NCBI GenBank assembly: GCA_014843695.1
Contig: CM026390.1
Coordinates: 1,837,114 to 1,901,113, forward strand
From: Archivesica marissinica
Taxonomy: Eukaryota; Mollusca; Bivalvia; Venerida; Vesicomyidae
DNA: 64,000 bases
Direction: 5' to 3'
Part shown: positions 39,717 to 53,152 of the stretch, one piece after another
Position numbering within the stretch: the stretch's first letter is position 1
Layout of the letters: every line of letters begins with the position of its first letter
Position numbers and translations under genes: made by a program
The notes under the pieces: generated by a model
Told to the model about the DNA's origin: nothing
The model's database searches: none
Seen by the model: only the letters and a program-made list of their open reading frames with translations

Positions 39717-41844
39717 TAGTATACAGGGTGTAGTATATAGTAGTATCGCATACAGGGTGTAGTATATAGTACTATCGCATACAGGGTGTAGTATATAGTA
39801 GTATCGTATACAGGGTGTAGTATATAGTAGTATCGTATACAGGATGTAGTATATAGTAGTATCGCATACAGGGTGTAGTATATAGTAGTATCGTATACCG
39901 GATGTAGTATATAGTAGTATCGTATACAGGGTGTAGTATATAGTAGTATCGCATACAGGGTGTAGTATAGGGTAGTATCGTATACAGGGTGTAGTATATA
40001 GTAGTATCGAATACAGGGTGTAGTATATAGTAGTATCGTATACAGGATGTAGTATATAGTAGTATCGCATACAGGGTGTAGTATATAGTAGTATCGTATA
40101 CAGGATGTAGTATATAGTAGTATCGTATACAGGGTGTAGTATATAGTAGTATCGCATACAGGGTGTAGTATATAGTAGTATCGTATACAGGGTGTAGTAT
40201 ATAGTAGTATCGTATACAGGGTGTAGTATACAGTAGTATCGTATACAGGATGTAGTATATAGTAGTATCGTATACAGGATGTAGTATACAGGGTGTAGTA
40301 TATAGTAGTATCGTATACAGGGTGTAGTATACAGTAGTATCGTATACAGGATGTAGTATACAGGGTACAGTATATAGTAGTATCGTATACAGGATGTAGT
40401 ATACAGGATGTAGTATACAGGATGTAGTATATGGTAGTATCGTATACAGGATGTAGTATACAGGGTGTAGTATATAGTAGTATCGCATACAGGGTGTAGT
40501 ATATAGTAGTATCGTATACAGGATGTAGTATATAATAGTATCGTATACAGGATGTAGCATGCAGGGTGTAGTATATAGTAGTATCGTATACAGGATGTAG
40601 CATGCAGGGTGTAGTATATAGTAGTATCGTATACAGGATGTAGCATGCAGGGTGTAGTATATAGTAGTATCGTATACATGGTGTAGTATAAAGGGTGTAG
40701 TATACAGTAGTATCGTATACAGGATGTTGTATATAGTAGTATCGTATACAGGGTGTAGTATATAGTAGTATCGTATACAGGATATAGTATACAGGGTGTA
40801 GTATATAGTAGTATCGTATACAGGGTGTAGTATATAGTAGTATCGTATACATGGTGTAGTATATAGTAGTATCGTATACAGGATGTAGTATGTATATAGT
40901 AGTATCGTATACAGGATGTAGTATATAGTAGTATCGTATACAGGACGTAGTATATAGTAGTATCGTATACAGGATGTAGCATGCAGTGTGTAGTATATAG
41001 TAGTATCGTATACAGGATGTAGTATATAGTGGTATCGTATACAGGATGTAGTATATAGTAGTATCGTATACAGGATGTAGCATGCATGGTGTAGTATATA
41101 GTAGTATCGTATACAGGATGTAATATACAGTAGTATCGCAAACAGGGTGTAGTATATAGTAGTATCGCATACAGGGTGTAGTATATAGTAGTATCGTATA
41201 CAGGATGTAGTATATAGTAGTATCGTATACAGGATGTAGTATATAGTAGTATCGTAAAACAGGATGTAGCATGCAGGGTGTAGTATATAGTAGTATCGTA
41301 TACAGGATGTAGTATATAGTAGTATCGTATACAGGATGTAGTATATAGTAGTATCGCATACAGGGTGTAGTATATAGTAGTATCGTATACAGGGTGTAGT
41401 ATATAGTAGTATCGTATACAGGATGTAGTATATAGTAGTATCGTATACAGGGTGTAGTATATAGTAGTATCGTATACAGGATGTAGTATATAGTAGTATC
41501 GTATACAGGGTGTAGTATATAGTAGTATCGTATACAGGATGTAGTATACAGTAGTATCGTATACAGGATGTAGTATATAGTAGTATCGTATACAGGAAAT
41601 ACAGGTGTAGTATATAGTAGTATCGTATACAGGGTGTAGTATATAGTAGTATCGTATACATGGTGTAGTATATAGTAGTATCGTATACAGGATGTAGTAT
41701 ATAGTAGTATCGTATACAGGATGTAGTATATAGTAGTATCGTATACAGGATGTAGTATATAGTAGTATCGTATACAGGATGTAGTATATAGTAGTATCGT
41801 ATACAGGATGTAGTATATAGTAGTATCGTATACAGGGTGTAGTA
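39717..41844. repeat. 29-bp minisatellite array, about 73 copies, open into a gap
   Basis: Unit of 29 bp containing GTAGTATATAGTAGTATCG and TATACAGG(A/G)T. Recurrent variants include CGCATACAGG, short copies joined at GTAGTATACAGG, and GTAGCATGCAGGG inserts around 40550-41280. It runs directly into the 1000-N gap. The minus strand is almost free of stops, which gives the longest spurious ORFs of the window. Confidence 0.97.
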
Positions 41845-42844
41845 NNNNNNNNNNNNNNNNNNNNNNNNNNNNNNNNNNNNNNNNNNNNNNNNNNNNNNNN
41901 NNNNNNNNNNNNNNNNNNNNNNNNNNNNNNNNNNNNNNNNNNNNNNNNNNNNNNNNNNNNNNNNNNNNNNNNNNNNNNNNNNNNNNNNNNNNNNNNNNNN
42001 NNNNNNNNNNNNNNNNNNNNNNNNNNNNNNNNNNNNNNNNNNNNNNNNNNNNNNNNNNNNNNNNNNNNNNNNNNNNNNNNNNNNNNNNNNNNNNNNNNNN
42101 NNNNNNNNNNNNNNNNNNNNNNNNNNNNNNNNNNNNNNNNNNNNNNNNNNNNNNNNNNNNNNNNNNNNNNNNNNNNNNNNNNNNNNNNNNNNNNNNNNNN
42201 NNNNNNNNNNNNNNNNNNNNNNNNNNNNNNNNNNNNNNNNNNNNNNNNNNNNNNNNNNNNNNNNNNNNNNNNNNNNNNNNNNNNNNNNNNNNNNNNNNNN
42301 NNNNNNNNNNNNNNNNNNNNNNNNNNNNNNNNNNNNNNNNNNNNNNNNNNNNNNNNNNNNNNNNNNNNNNNNNNNNNNNNNNNNNNNNNNNNNNNNNNNN
42401 NNNNNNNNNNNNNNNNNNNNNNNNNNNNNNNNNNNNNNNNNNNNNNNNNNNNNNNNNNNNNNNNNNNNNNNNNNNNNNNNNNNNNNNNNNNNNNNNNNNN
42501 NNNNNNNNNNNNNNNNNNNNNNNNNNNNNNNNNNNNNNNNNNNNNNNNNNNNNNNNNNNNNNNNNNNNNNNNNNNNNNNNNNNNNNNNNNNNNNNNNNNN
42601 NNNNNNNNNNNNNNNNNNNNNNNNNNNNNNNNNNNNNNNNNNNNNNNNNNNNNNNNNNNNNNNNNNNNNNNNNNNNNNNNNNNNNNNNNNNNNNNNNNNN
42701 NNNNNNNNNNNNNNNNNNNNNNNNNNNNNNNNNNNNNNNNNNNNNNNNNNNNNNNNNNNNNNNNNNNNNNNNNNNNNNNNNNNNNNNNNNNNNNNNNNNN
42801 NNNNNNNNNNNNNNNNNNNNNNNNNNNNNNNNNNNNNNNNNNNN
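41845..42844. other. Assembly gap of 1000 N between two different arrays
   Basis: Exactly 1000 N. The left flank is the 29-bp array and the right flank is the unrelated 34-bp array, so the gap hides the boundary between them and its true size is unknown. The join itself needs support. Confidence 0.98.
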
Positions 42845-45800
42845 TAGGCACGTGAGGTATAACAATAAATGTATGGGGTAGGCACGTGAGGTATAACAAT
42901 AAATGTATGGGGTAGGCACGTGAGGTATGACAATAAATGTATGGGGTGGACACGTGAGGTATAACAATAAATGTATGGGTAGGCATGTGAGGTATAACAA
43001 TAAATGTATGGGGTAGGGCACGTGAGGTATAACAATAAATGTATGGGGTAGGCACGTGAGGTTAACAATAAATGTAGGGGTAGACACGTGAGGTACAACA
43101 ATAAATGTATGGGTAGCACGTGAGGTATAACAATACATGTATGGGGTAGACACCTGAGGTACAACCATAAATGTATGGGGTAGGCACGTGAGGTATAACA
43201 ATAAATGTATGGGGTAGGCACGTGAGGTATAACAATAAATGTATGGGGTAGGCACGTGAGGTACAACAATAAATGTATGGGGTAGGCACGTGAGGTATGA
43301 CAATAAATGTATGGGATAGGCACGTGAGGTATGACAATAAATGTATGGGGTAGGCACGTGAGGTATAACAATAAATGTATGGGTAGGACACGTGAGGTAT
43401 AACAATAAATGTATGGGGTAGGCACGTGAGGTATAACAATAAATGTATGGGGTAGGCACGTGAGGTACAACAATAAATGTATGGGGTATGCACGTGAGGT
43501 ATAACAATAAATGTATTGGGTAGGCACGTGAGGTACAACAATAAATGTATGGGGTATGCACGTGAGGTATAACAATAAATGTATTGGGTAGCACGTGAGG
43601 TACAACAATAAATGTATGGGGTAGCATGGAGGTATGACAATAAATGTATGGGATAGGCACGTGAGGTATAACAATAAATGTATGGGGTAGGCACGTGAGG
43701 TATAACAATAAATGTATGGGGTAGGCACGTGAGGTATAACAATAAATGTATGGGCTAGGCAGGTGAGGTATAACAATAAATGTATGGAGTAGCACGTGCG
43801 GTATAACAATAAATGAATGGGGTAGGCACGTGAGGTATAACAATAAATGTATGGGGTTGACTTGTGAGGTATAACAATAAATGTATGGGGTAGGCACGTG
43901 AGGTATAATAATATATGTATGAGGTAGGCACGTGAGGTATAACAATAAATGTATGGGGTAGGCACGTGAGGCATAACACTACATGTATGGGGTAGGCACG
44001 TGAGGTATAACAATAAGTGTATGGTGAAGGCACGTGCGGTATAACAATAAATGTATGGGGTAGGCACGAGGTATAAACATACATGTAGGGTAGGCAAGTG
44101 AGGTATGACAATAAGTGTATGGGGTAGGCACGTGAGGTATGACAATAAATGTATGCGGCACGTGAGGTATGACAATAAATATATGGGGTAGGCACGTGAG
44201 GTATAACAATAAATGTATGAGGTAGGCACGTGAGGTACAACAATAAATGTATGGGGTAGGCACGTGAGGTATAACAATAAATGTATGGGGTAGGCACGTG
44301 AGGTATAACAATAAATGTATGGGGTAGACACGTGAGGTATAACAATAAATGTATGGGGTAGACACGTGCGGTATAACAATAAATGTATGGGGTAGGCACG
44401 TGAGGTATAACCATAAATGTATGGGGTAAGCACGTGACGTATAACAATAAATGTATGGGGTAGGCACGTGAGGTATAACAATAAATGTATGGGGTAGGCC
44501 GTGAGTTAAACAATACATGTAGGGGTAGGCACGGAGGGTATAACAATGAGTGTATGGGTATGCACGTGAGGTATGACAATAAGTGTATGGGGTAGGCACG
44601 TGAGGTATGACAATAAATGTATGGGGACGTGAGGTATGACAAAAATGTATGGGGTAGGCACGTGAGGTATAACAATAAATGTATGAGGTAGGCACGTGAT
44701 GTACAACAATAACTGTATGGGGTAGGCACGTGAGGTATAACAATAAATGTATGGGGTACGCACGTGAGGTATAACAATAAATGTATGGGGTAGACACGTG
44801 AGGTATAACAATAAATGTATGGGGCACGTGAGGTATGACAATAAATGTATGGGGTATGCACGTGGGGCATAACAATACATGTATGGGGTAGGCACGTGAC
44901 GTATAACAATAAATGTATTGGGTAGGCACGTGAGGTACAACAATAAATGTATGGGGTATGCATGTGAGGTATGACAATAAATGTATGGGATAGGCACGTG
45001 AGGTATAACAATAAATGTATGGGGTAGGTACGTGAGATATAACAATAAATGTATGGGCTAGGCACGTGAGGTATAACAATAAATGTATGGGGTAGGCACG
45101 TGAGGTATAACAATAAATGTATGGAGTAGCACGTGAGGTATAAAAATAAATGAATGGGGTAGGCACGTGAGGTATAACAATAAATGTATGGGGTTGACTT
45201 ATGAGGTATAACAATAAATGTATGGGGTAGGCACGTGAGGTATAACAATATATGTATGAGGTAGGCACGTGAGGTATAACAATAAATGTATGGGGTAGGC
45301 ACGTGAGGCATAACACTACATGTATGGGGTAGGCACGTGAGGTATTACAATAAGTGTATGGGGTAGGCACGTGCGGTATAACAATAAATGTATGGGGTAG
45401 GCACGTGAGGTATAAACATACATGTATGGGGTAGGCACGTGAGGTATGACAATAAATGTAAGGGGTATGCATGTGAGGTATGACAATAAATGTATGGGAT
45501 AGGCACGTGAGGTATAACAATAAATGTATGGGGTAGGCACGTGAGGTATAACAATAAATGAATGGGGTTTACTTGTGAGGTATAACAATAAATGTATGGG
45601 GTAGGCACGTGAGGTATAACAATATATGTATGAGGTAGGCACGTGAGGTATAACAATAAATGTATGGGGTAGGCACGTGAGGCACAACACTACATGTATG
45701 GGGTAGGCACGTGAGGTATAACAATAAGTGTATGGGGTAGGCACGTGCGGTATAACAATAAATGTATGGGGTAGGCACGTGAGGTATAAAAATACATGTA

Positions 45801-48800
45801 TGGGGTAGGCACGTGAGGTATAACAATAAATGTATGTGGTAGGCACGTGATGTATAACAATACATGTATGGGGTAGGCACGTGAGGTATAACAATGAGTG
45901 TATGGGGTATGCACGTGAGGTATGACAATAAGTGTATGGGGTAGGCACGTGAGGTATGACAATAAATGTATGGGGCACGTGAGGTATGACAATAAATGTA
46001 TGGGGTAGGCACGTGAGGTATAACAATAAATGTATGAGGTAGGCACGTGATGTACAACAATAACTGTATGGGGTAGGCACGTGAGGTATAACAATAAATG
46101 TATGGGGTACGCACGTGAGGTATAACAATAAATGTATGGGGTAGACACGTGAGGTATAACAATAAATGTATGGGGCACGTGAGGTATGACAATAAATGTA
46201 TGGGGTATGCACGTGGGGCATAACAATACATGTATGGGGTAGGCACGTGACGTATAACAATAAATGTATTGGGTAGGCACGTGAGGTACAACAATAAATG
46301 TATGGGGTATGCATGTGAGGTATGACAATAAATGTATGGGATAGGCACGTGAGGTATAACAATAAATGTATGGGGTAGCACGTGAGGTATAACAATAAAT
46401 GTATGGGGTAGGCACGTGAGGTATAACAATAAATGTATGGGGTGATGTGAGGTATAACAATAATGTAGGGGTAGGCACGGGAGGTATAACAATATATGTA
46501 TGAGGTAGGCACGTGAGGTATAACAATAAATGTATGGGGTAGACACGTGAGGCATAACACTACATGTAGGGGTAGGCAGGTGAGGTATAACAATAAATGT
46601 ATGCGGTAGGCACGTGAGGTAAAACAATAAATGTATGGGGTAGGCACGTGAGGTAGAACAATAAATGTATGGGGTAGGCACGTGAGGTATAACAATAAAT
46701 GTATTGGGTAGTCACGTGAGGTATAACAATAAATGTATGGGGTAGACACGTGAGGTATAACAATAAATGTATGGGGTAGGCACGTGAGGTATAACAATAA
46801 GTGTATAGGGTAGGCACGTGAGGTATGACAATAAGTGTATGGGGTAGGCACGTGAGGTATAACAATAAATGTATGGGATAGGCACGTGGGGTATGACAAT
46901 AAATGTATGGGGCTCGTGAGGTATAACAATAAATGTATGGGGTAGGAACGTGAGGTATAACAATAAATGTATGGGGTAGGCACGTGAGGTATAACAATAA
47001 ATGTATGGGGTAGACACGTGCGGTATACTAATAAAAGTATGGGGTAGGCACGTGAGATATAACAATAAATGTATGGGGTAGGCACGTAAGGTATAACAAT
47101 ACATGTATGGGGCACGTGAGGTATGACAATAAATGTATGGGGTAGGCACGTGAGGTATAACAATAAATGTATGAGGTAGGCACGTGAGGTACAACAATAA
47201 CTGTATGGGGTAGGCACGTGTGGTATAACAATAAATGTATGGGGTAGGCACGTGAGGTATAACAATAAATGTATGAGGTAGGCACGTGAGATACAACAAT
47301 AAATGTATGGGGTAGGCACGTGAAAACAATAAATGTATGGGGTAGGCACGTGTGGTATAACAATACATGTATGGGGCACGTGAGGGATAACAATAAATGT
47401 ATGGGGTAGGCACGTGAGGTATAACAATAAATGTATGGGGTAGGCACGTGAGGTATAACAATAAATGTATGGTGTAGGCACGTGAGGTATAACAATAAAT
47501 GTATGGGGTAGGCACGTGAGGTATAACAATAAATGTATGGGGTAGGCACGTGAGGTATAACAATAAATGTATGGTGTAGGCACGTGAGGTATAACAATAA
47601 ATGTATGGTGTTGGCACGTGAGGTATAACAATAAATGTATGGGGTAGGCACGTGAGGTATTACAATAAGTGTATGGGGTAGGCACGTGAGGTATAACAAT
47701 ACATGTATGGGGTAGGCACGTGAGGTATAACAATACATGTATGGGGTAGGCACGTGAGGTATAACAATACATGTATGGGGTAGGCACGTGAGGTATGACA
47801 ATAAATGTATGGGGTAGACACGTGAGGTATAACAATAAATGTATGGGGTAGGCAAGTGACGTATAACAATAGATGTATGGGGTAGGCACGTGAGGTATAA
47901 CAATAAATGTATGGGGTACGCACGTGAGGTATAACAATAAATGTATGGGGTAGGCACATGCGGTATAACAATAAATGTATGGGGTTACGTGAGTATAACA
48001 ATAAGGTATGGGTAGCACGTTATAACAATAAATGTATGGGTAGGCACGTGAGGTATAACAATAATGTATGGGTAGGCACGTGAGGTGGATGTATAACGTA
48101 TTATACAATACATGTATGGTAGGTTAGTGTTATTATACTGAGTAAGATATTATTTACATTAAATATATTATGAACAATGTATGGGGTAGGCACGTGAGGT
48201 AAACAATAAATGTATGGGGTAGGCACGTGAGGTATAACAATAAATGTATGGGGTAAGCACGTGAGATATAACAATAAATGTATGGGGTAGGCACGTGCGG
48301 TAAACAATAAATGTATGGGGTAGGCACGTGAGGTATAACAATAAATTTATGGAGTAGCACGTGAGGTATAACAATAAATGTATGGGGTAGGCACGTGAGG
48401 TATACCAATAAATGTATGGGGTTGACTTGTGAGGTATAACAATAAATGTATGGAGTAGGCATGTGAGGTATAACAATAAATATATGGGGTAGGCACGTGA
48501 GGTACAACAATAAATGTATGGGGTATGCACGTGAGGTATGACAATAAATGTATGAGATAGGCACGTGAGGTATAACAATAACTGTATTGGGTAGGCACAT
48601 GAGGTATGACACTAAATGTATGGGATAGGCACGTGAGGTATAAAAATAAATGTATGGGGTAGGCACGTGAGGTATAACAATAAATATATGGGATAGGCAC
48701 GTGAGGTATAACAATAAATGGATGGGGTAGGCACGTGAGGTATAACAATAAATGTATGGTGTAGGCACGTGAGGTATAACAATAAATGTATGGGGTAGGC

Positions 48801-51099
48801 ACGTGAGGATATAGCAATAAATGTATGGGGTGGCACGTGTGGTATAACAATAAATGTATGGGGTAGGCACGTGATGTATAACAATAAATGTATGGGGTAG
48901 ACACGTGAGGTATAACAATAAATGTATGGGGTAGGCACGTGAGGTATAACAATAAATGTATTGGGTAGGCACGTGAGGTATAACAATAAATGTATGGGGT
49001 AGACACGTGAGGTATAACAATAAATGTATGGGGTAGGCACGTGAGGTATAACAATAAATGTATGGGGTAGGCACGTGAGGTACAACAATAAATGTATGGT
49101 GTAGGCATGTGAGGTATAACAATAAATGTATGGGGTAGACACGTGAGGCATAACAATAAATGTATGGGGTAGGCACGTGATAACAATAAATGTATGGGGT
49201 AGGCACGTGAGGTATAACAATAAATGTATGGGGTAGGCACGTGGGGTATAACAATAAATGTATGGGGTAGGCACGTGAGGTATAACAATAAATGTATGGA
49301 GTAGGCATGTGAGGTATAACAACAAATGTATAGGGTAGGCACATGAGGTATAACAATAAATGTATGGGGTAGGCACGTGAGGTATAACAATAAATCTATG
49401 AGGTAGGCACGTGAGGTATAACAATAAATGTATGGGGTAGGCACGTGAGGTATAACAATAAATGTATGGGGTAGGCACGTGAGGTATAACAATAAATGTA
49501 TGGGGTAGGTACGTGAGGTATAACAATAAGTGTATGGGGAAGGCACGTGAGGTATGACAATAAATGTATGGGGTATGCACATGAGGTATAACAATAAATG
49601 TATGGAGTAGCACGTGTGGTATAACAATAAATGTATGGGGGAGGCACGTGAGGTATAACAATAAATGTATGGGGTAGGCACGTGAGGTATAACAATAAAT
49701 GTATGGGGTAGGCACGTGAGGTATAACAATAAATTTATGGGTAGACACGTGAGGTATAACAATAAATGTATGGGGTAGGCACGTGAGGTATAACAATAAT
49801 GTATGTGGTAGGCACGTGAGGTACAACAATAAATGTATGGGGTAGGCACGTGAGGCATAACAATAAATGTATGGGGTAGGCACGTGAGGTATAACAATAA
49901 ATTTATGGAGTAGCACGTGAGGTATAACAATAAATGTATGGGGTAGGCACGTGAGGTATACCAATAAATGTATGGGGTTGACTTGTGAGGTATAACAATA
50001 AATGTATGGAGTAGGCATGTGAGGTATAACAATAAATATATGGGGTAGGCACGTGAGGTACAACAATAAATGTATGGGGTATGCACGTGAGGTATGACAA
50101 TAAATGTATGAGATAGGCACGTGAGGTATAACAATAACTGTATTGGGTAGGCACATGAGGTATGACACTAAATGTATGGGATATGCACGTGAGGTATAAC
50201 AATAAATGTATGGGGTAGGCACGTGAGGTATAACAATAAATGTATGGGATAGGCACGTGAGGTATAACAATAAATGGATGGGGTAGGCACGTGAGGTATA
50301 ACAATAAATGTATGGTGTAGGCACGTGAGGTATAACAATAAATGTATGGGGTAGGCACGTGAGGTATAGCAATAAATGTATGGGGTAGGCACGTGTGGTA
50401 TAACAATAAATGTATGGGGTAGGCACGTGATGTATAACAATAAATGTATGGGGTAGACACGTGAGGTATAACAATAAATGTATGGGGTAGGCACGTGAGG
50501 TATAACAATAAATGTATGGGGTAGGCACGTGAGGTATAACAATAAATGTATGGGGTAGACACGTGAGGTATAACAATAAATGTATGGGGTAGGCACGTGA
50601 GGTATAACAATAAATGTATGGGGTAGGCACGTGAGGTACAACAATAAATGTATGGTGTAGGCATGTGAGGTATAACAATAAATGTATGGGGTAGACACGT
50701 GAGGCATAACAATAAATGTATGGGGTAGGCACGTGATAACAATAAATGTATGGGGTAGGCACGTGAGGTATAACAATAAATGTATGGGGTAGGCACGTGG
50801 GGTATAACAATAAATGTATGGGGTAGGCACGTGAGGTAAAACAATAAATGTATGCGGTACGCACGTGAGGTATAACAATAAATGTATGGGGTAGGCACGT
50901 GAAGTATAACAATAAATGTATGAGGTAGGCACGTGAGGTATAACAATAAATGTATGGGGTAGGCACGTGAGGTACAATAAATGTATGGGGTAGGCACGTG
51001 AGGTATAACAATAAATGTATGGGGTAGGCACGTGAGGTATAACAATAAATGTATGGGGTAGGCACGTGAGGTATAACAATAAATGTATGGGGTAGGCAC
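42845..51099. repeat. 34-bp minisatellite array, about 240 copies, with an E-box in each unit
   Basis: Unit of 34 bp containing TAGGCACGTGAGGTATAAC and AATAAATGTATGGGG. Most units carry CACGTG and AATAAA. Frequent variants are GTATGACAATAA, GTACAACAATAA, AATACATG, AATAAGTG, and short units that lose the TAGG. A non-repeat island interrupts at about 48085-48180. A block of about 0.9 kb at 48345 is repeated at 49901 (offset 1556). The right end fuses directly to a SINE body at 51100. Confidence 0.97.
48345..49290. repeat. Segmental duplication inside the 34-bp array, first copy
   Basis: An ordered series of variant units (ATTTATGGAG, TATACCAATAA, GGTTGACTTGTGAGG, TTGGGTAGGCACATGAGG, ACGTGATAACAATAA) recurs at about 49901-50846 with a constant 1556-bp shift. 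A few sites differ, for example 48788-48835 against 50364-50390. Confidence 0.85.
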
Positions 51100-51222
51100 A
51101 CTTGTGCCCTTAGGCAAGGCATTTAAATTCCACATTGCCTCTTCTCTCCTTCATGGCGATAGATTCCATCAGGAATGAGCTCTCGAGTGTGATTAATATA
51201 AGTTTAAAGAACTTGTTGAAAT
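51100..51222 (+). mobile_element. SINE family A, copy 4, body only
   Basis: Plus-strand body beginning TGTGCCCTTAGGCAAGGC, then CCTCTTCTCTCCTTCATGG, CGATAGATTCCATCAGGAAT and GAGCTCTCGAGTG. The tRNA head is missing, and the 34-bp array takes its place at the 5' side. The tail runs into an inverted fragment of a head. Confidence 0.75.
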
Positions 51223-51262
51223 CGAACTCCGGGTTTTTCGCACCTGCACTATCACGACTTCC
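51221..51262 (-). mobile_element. Inverted fragment of a SINE family A head
   Basis: On the minus strand it reads GGAAGTCGTGATAGTGCAGG followed by GTGCGAAAAACCCGGAGTTC. It matches the head of copy 1 at 30295 but lacks the segment between the A-box and the anticodon region. It lies tail-to-head in opposite orientation to the SINE body just before it. Confidence 0.65.
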
Positions 51263-51572
51263 ACTAATTACTATCCTGTTCTGTTCGTAAACACTTCCGG
51301 CCGAAATATCTGCTCACTGTATTGTTACAGGTAGGTTAAACAAGTGTTTTTATAAAATTAACATTTCGTTCCTGGTTGTATTCTAGAATATACCATTGTG
51401 CTTGATACCCAGGTATACATTCTAACATTACCGGTTCACAATGTATGCGGTTCAGGTTCACAATGTATGCGCGGTTCACAATATATGCGGTTCACAATGT
51501 ATGCGGTTCTTGTTCATTGGTTTTTCTATATTGCGACTCATATGTTATATTATATAAATAGTAGCAACTGCC
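51263..51572. other. Short unique stretch with a small 16-bp repeat
   Basis: Non-coding by eye. At about 51437-51510 the word ACAATGTATGCGGTTC occurs about four times with small changes. This is a young or degraded micro-array between the SINE and the 13-bp array. Confidence 0.6.
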
Positions 51573-52852
51573 ACGTCATACTGCCACGTCATACTGTCAC
51601 GTCATAATGCCACGTCATACTGCCACGTCATACTGCCACGTCATACACGGCATACTGCCACGTCATACTGCCACGGCATACTGCCTAGTCAAACTGCCAC
51701 GTCATACACGGCATACTGCCACGTCATACACGTCATACTGCCACGTCATACTGCCACGTCATACACGGCATACTACCACGTCATACACGGCATACGGCCA
51801 CGTCATACTGCCACGTCATACACGGCATACTGCCACGTCATACTGCCACGTCATACACGGAATACTGCCACGTCATACTGTCACGTCATACTGCCACGTC
51901 ATACTTTCACGTCATACTGCCACGTCATTCACGGTATACTGCCACGTCATACTGTCACGTCATACTGCAACGTTAACGCCATACTGCCACGTCATCCACT
52001 TCATACTGCCACGTCATACTGCCACGTCATACACGGCATGCTGCCACGTCATACTGCCACTTCATACTGCCACGTCACACTGCCACGTCATACACGGCAT
52101 ACTGCCACGCCATATTGCCACGTCATACTGTCACGTCATACTGCCACGTCATACTGCCACGTCATACTGCCACGTCATACACGGCATACTGCCACGTCAT
52201 ACTGTCACATCATACTGCCACGTCATACTGCCACATCATACACGGCATACTGCCACGTCATACTGCCACGTCAGTCATACTGTCACGTCATACTACCATG
52301 TCATACTGCCACGTCAGTCATACTACCAAGGCATACTGCCACGCCATACTGCCACGTCATACTGTCACGCCATACTGCCACGTCAGTCATACTGCCACGT
52401 CATACTGCCACGTCAACGGCATACTGCCACGTCATACTGCCACGTCATACTGCCACGTCATACTGTCACGTCATACTGCCACGTCATACTTTCACGTCAT
52501 ACTACCACGTCATACTGCCACGTCAGTCATACTGCCACGTCATACTACCACGTCATACTGTCACGTCAGTCATACTGCCACGGCATACTGCCACGTCATA
52601 CTGCCACGTCATACTGTTACGTCATACTGCCACGTCAGTCATACTGCCACGTCATACTGCCACGTCAACGCCATACTGCCACGTCATATTGCCACGTCAT
52701 ACTGCCACATCATACTGCCACACGTCATACTGCTACGTCATACTGTCACGTCATACTGCCACGTCATACTGTCACGTCATACTACCACTTCATACTATCA
52801 CGTCATACTGCAACGTCATACTGTCACGTCATACTGCCACATCATACGGAAT
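51573..52852. repeat. 13-bp satellite array, about 98 units
   Basis: Unit CTGCCACGTCATA, with shortened units reading CACGGCATA or CAGTCATA and CTGTCACGTCATA variants. It is stop-free over 427 codons in a plus frame only because of the repeat. Each full unit contains TGACGTGG on the minus strand. Confidence 0.97.
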
Positions 52853-52923
52853 ATCTGAATAGGCAGACGTTCTTTATAGACTCAATGTAACATGTGTTCT
52901 ATTGTTGAGAATATAGCGCATTA

Positions 52924-53152
52924 AACAGCCCCACCGGGGCCTTCGCAGTCGAGTGGTTACCATATGTGGCTTCAATTCGTTTGCCCATCAACTCTGTATG
53001 TTCGAATCACAGAAAACGGTCGATGATTCTTCACAGGTACCCGCCCGTGCCTGAAATACCGGAGGGTCCCGGGGTCTAGATCCGCAAATAATAACTGGAG
53101 AGCCGCAATAGTTGTTGGTACTTTAAACCCCAAACCAAACAAATAATTAAAC
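52924..53152 (+). mobile_element. SINE family B, copy 2, whose tail joins a 50-bp array
   Basis: Head starts AACAGCCCCACCGGGGCC, then GCAGTCGAGTGGTTAC (A-box region) and TATGTTCGAATCAC (B-box). The body has ACCCGCCCGTGCCTGAAAT and the tail GTACTTTAAACCCCAAACC with AAACAAATAATTAAACAAC. The following 50-bp unit also ends in AAATAAACAAC, so the array may have grown from the A-rich tail. Confidence 0.7.

Noticed and set aside
39635..45520. Minus-strand open frames of about 1100-1570 codons across the 29-bp array, the gap and the 34-bp array
   Set aside because: They read tandem repeats and 1000 N as residues. Several overlapping frames are equally open, and composition follows the repeat unit.
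51607..52890. 427-codon plus-strand ORF of HTATSYCHVI-type repeats
   Set aside because: It is the 13-bp array. All three plus frames are open, so no frame is favoured by selection.
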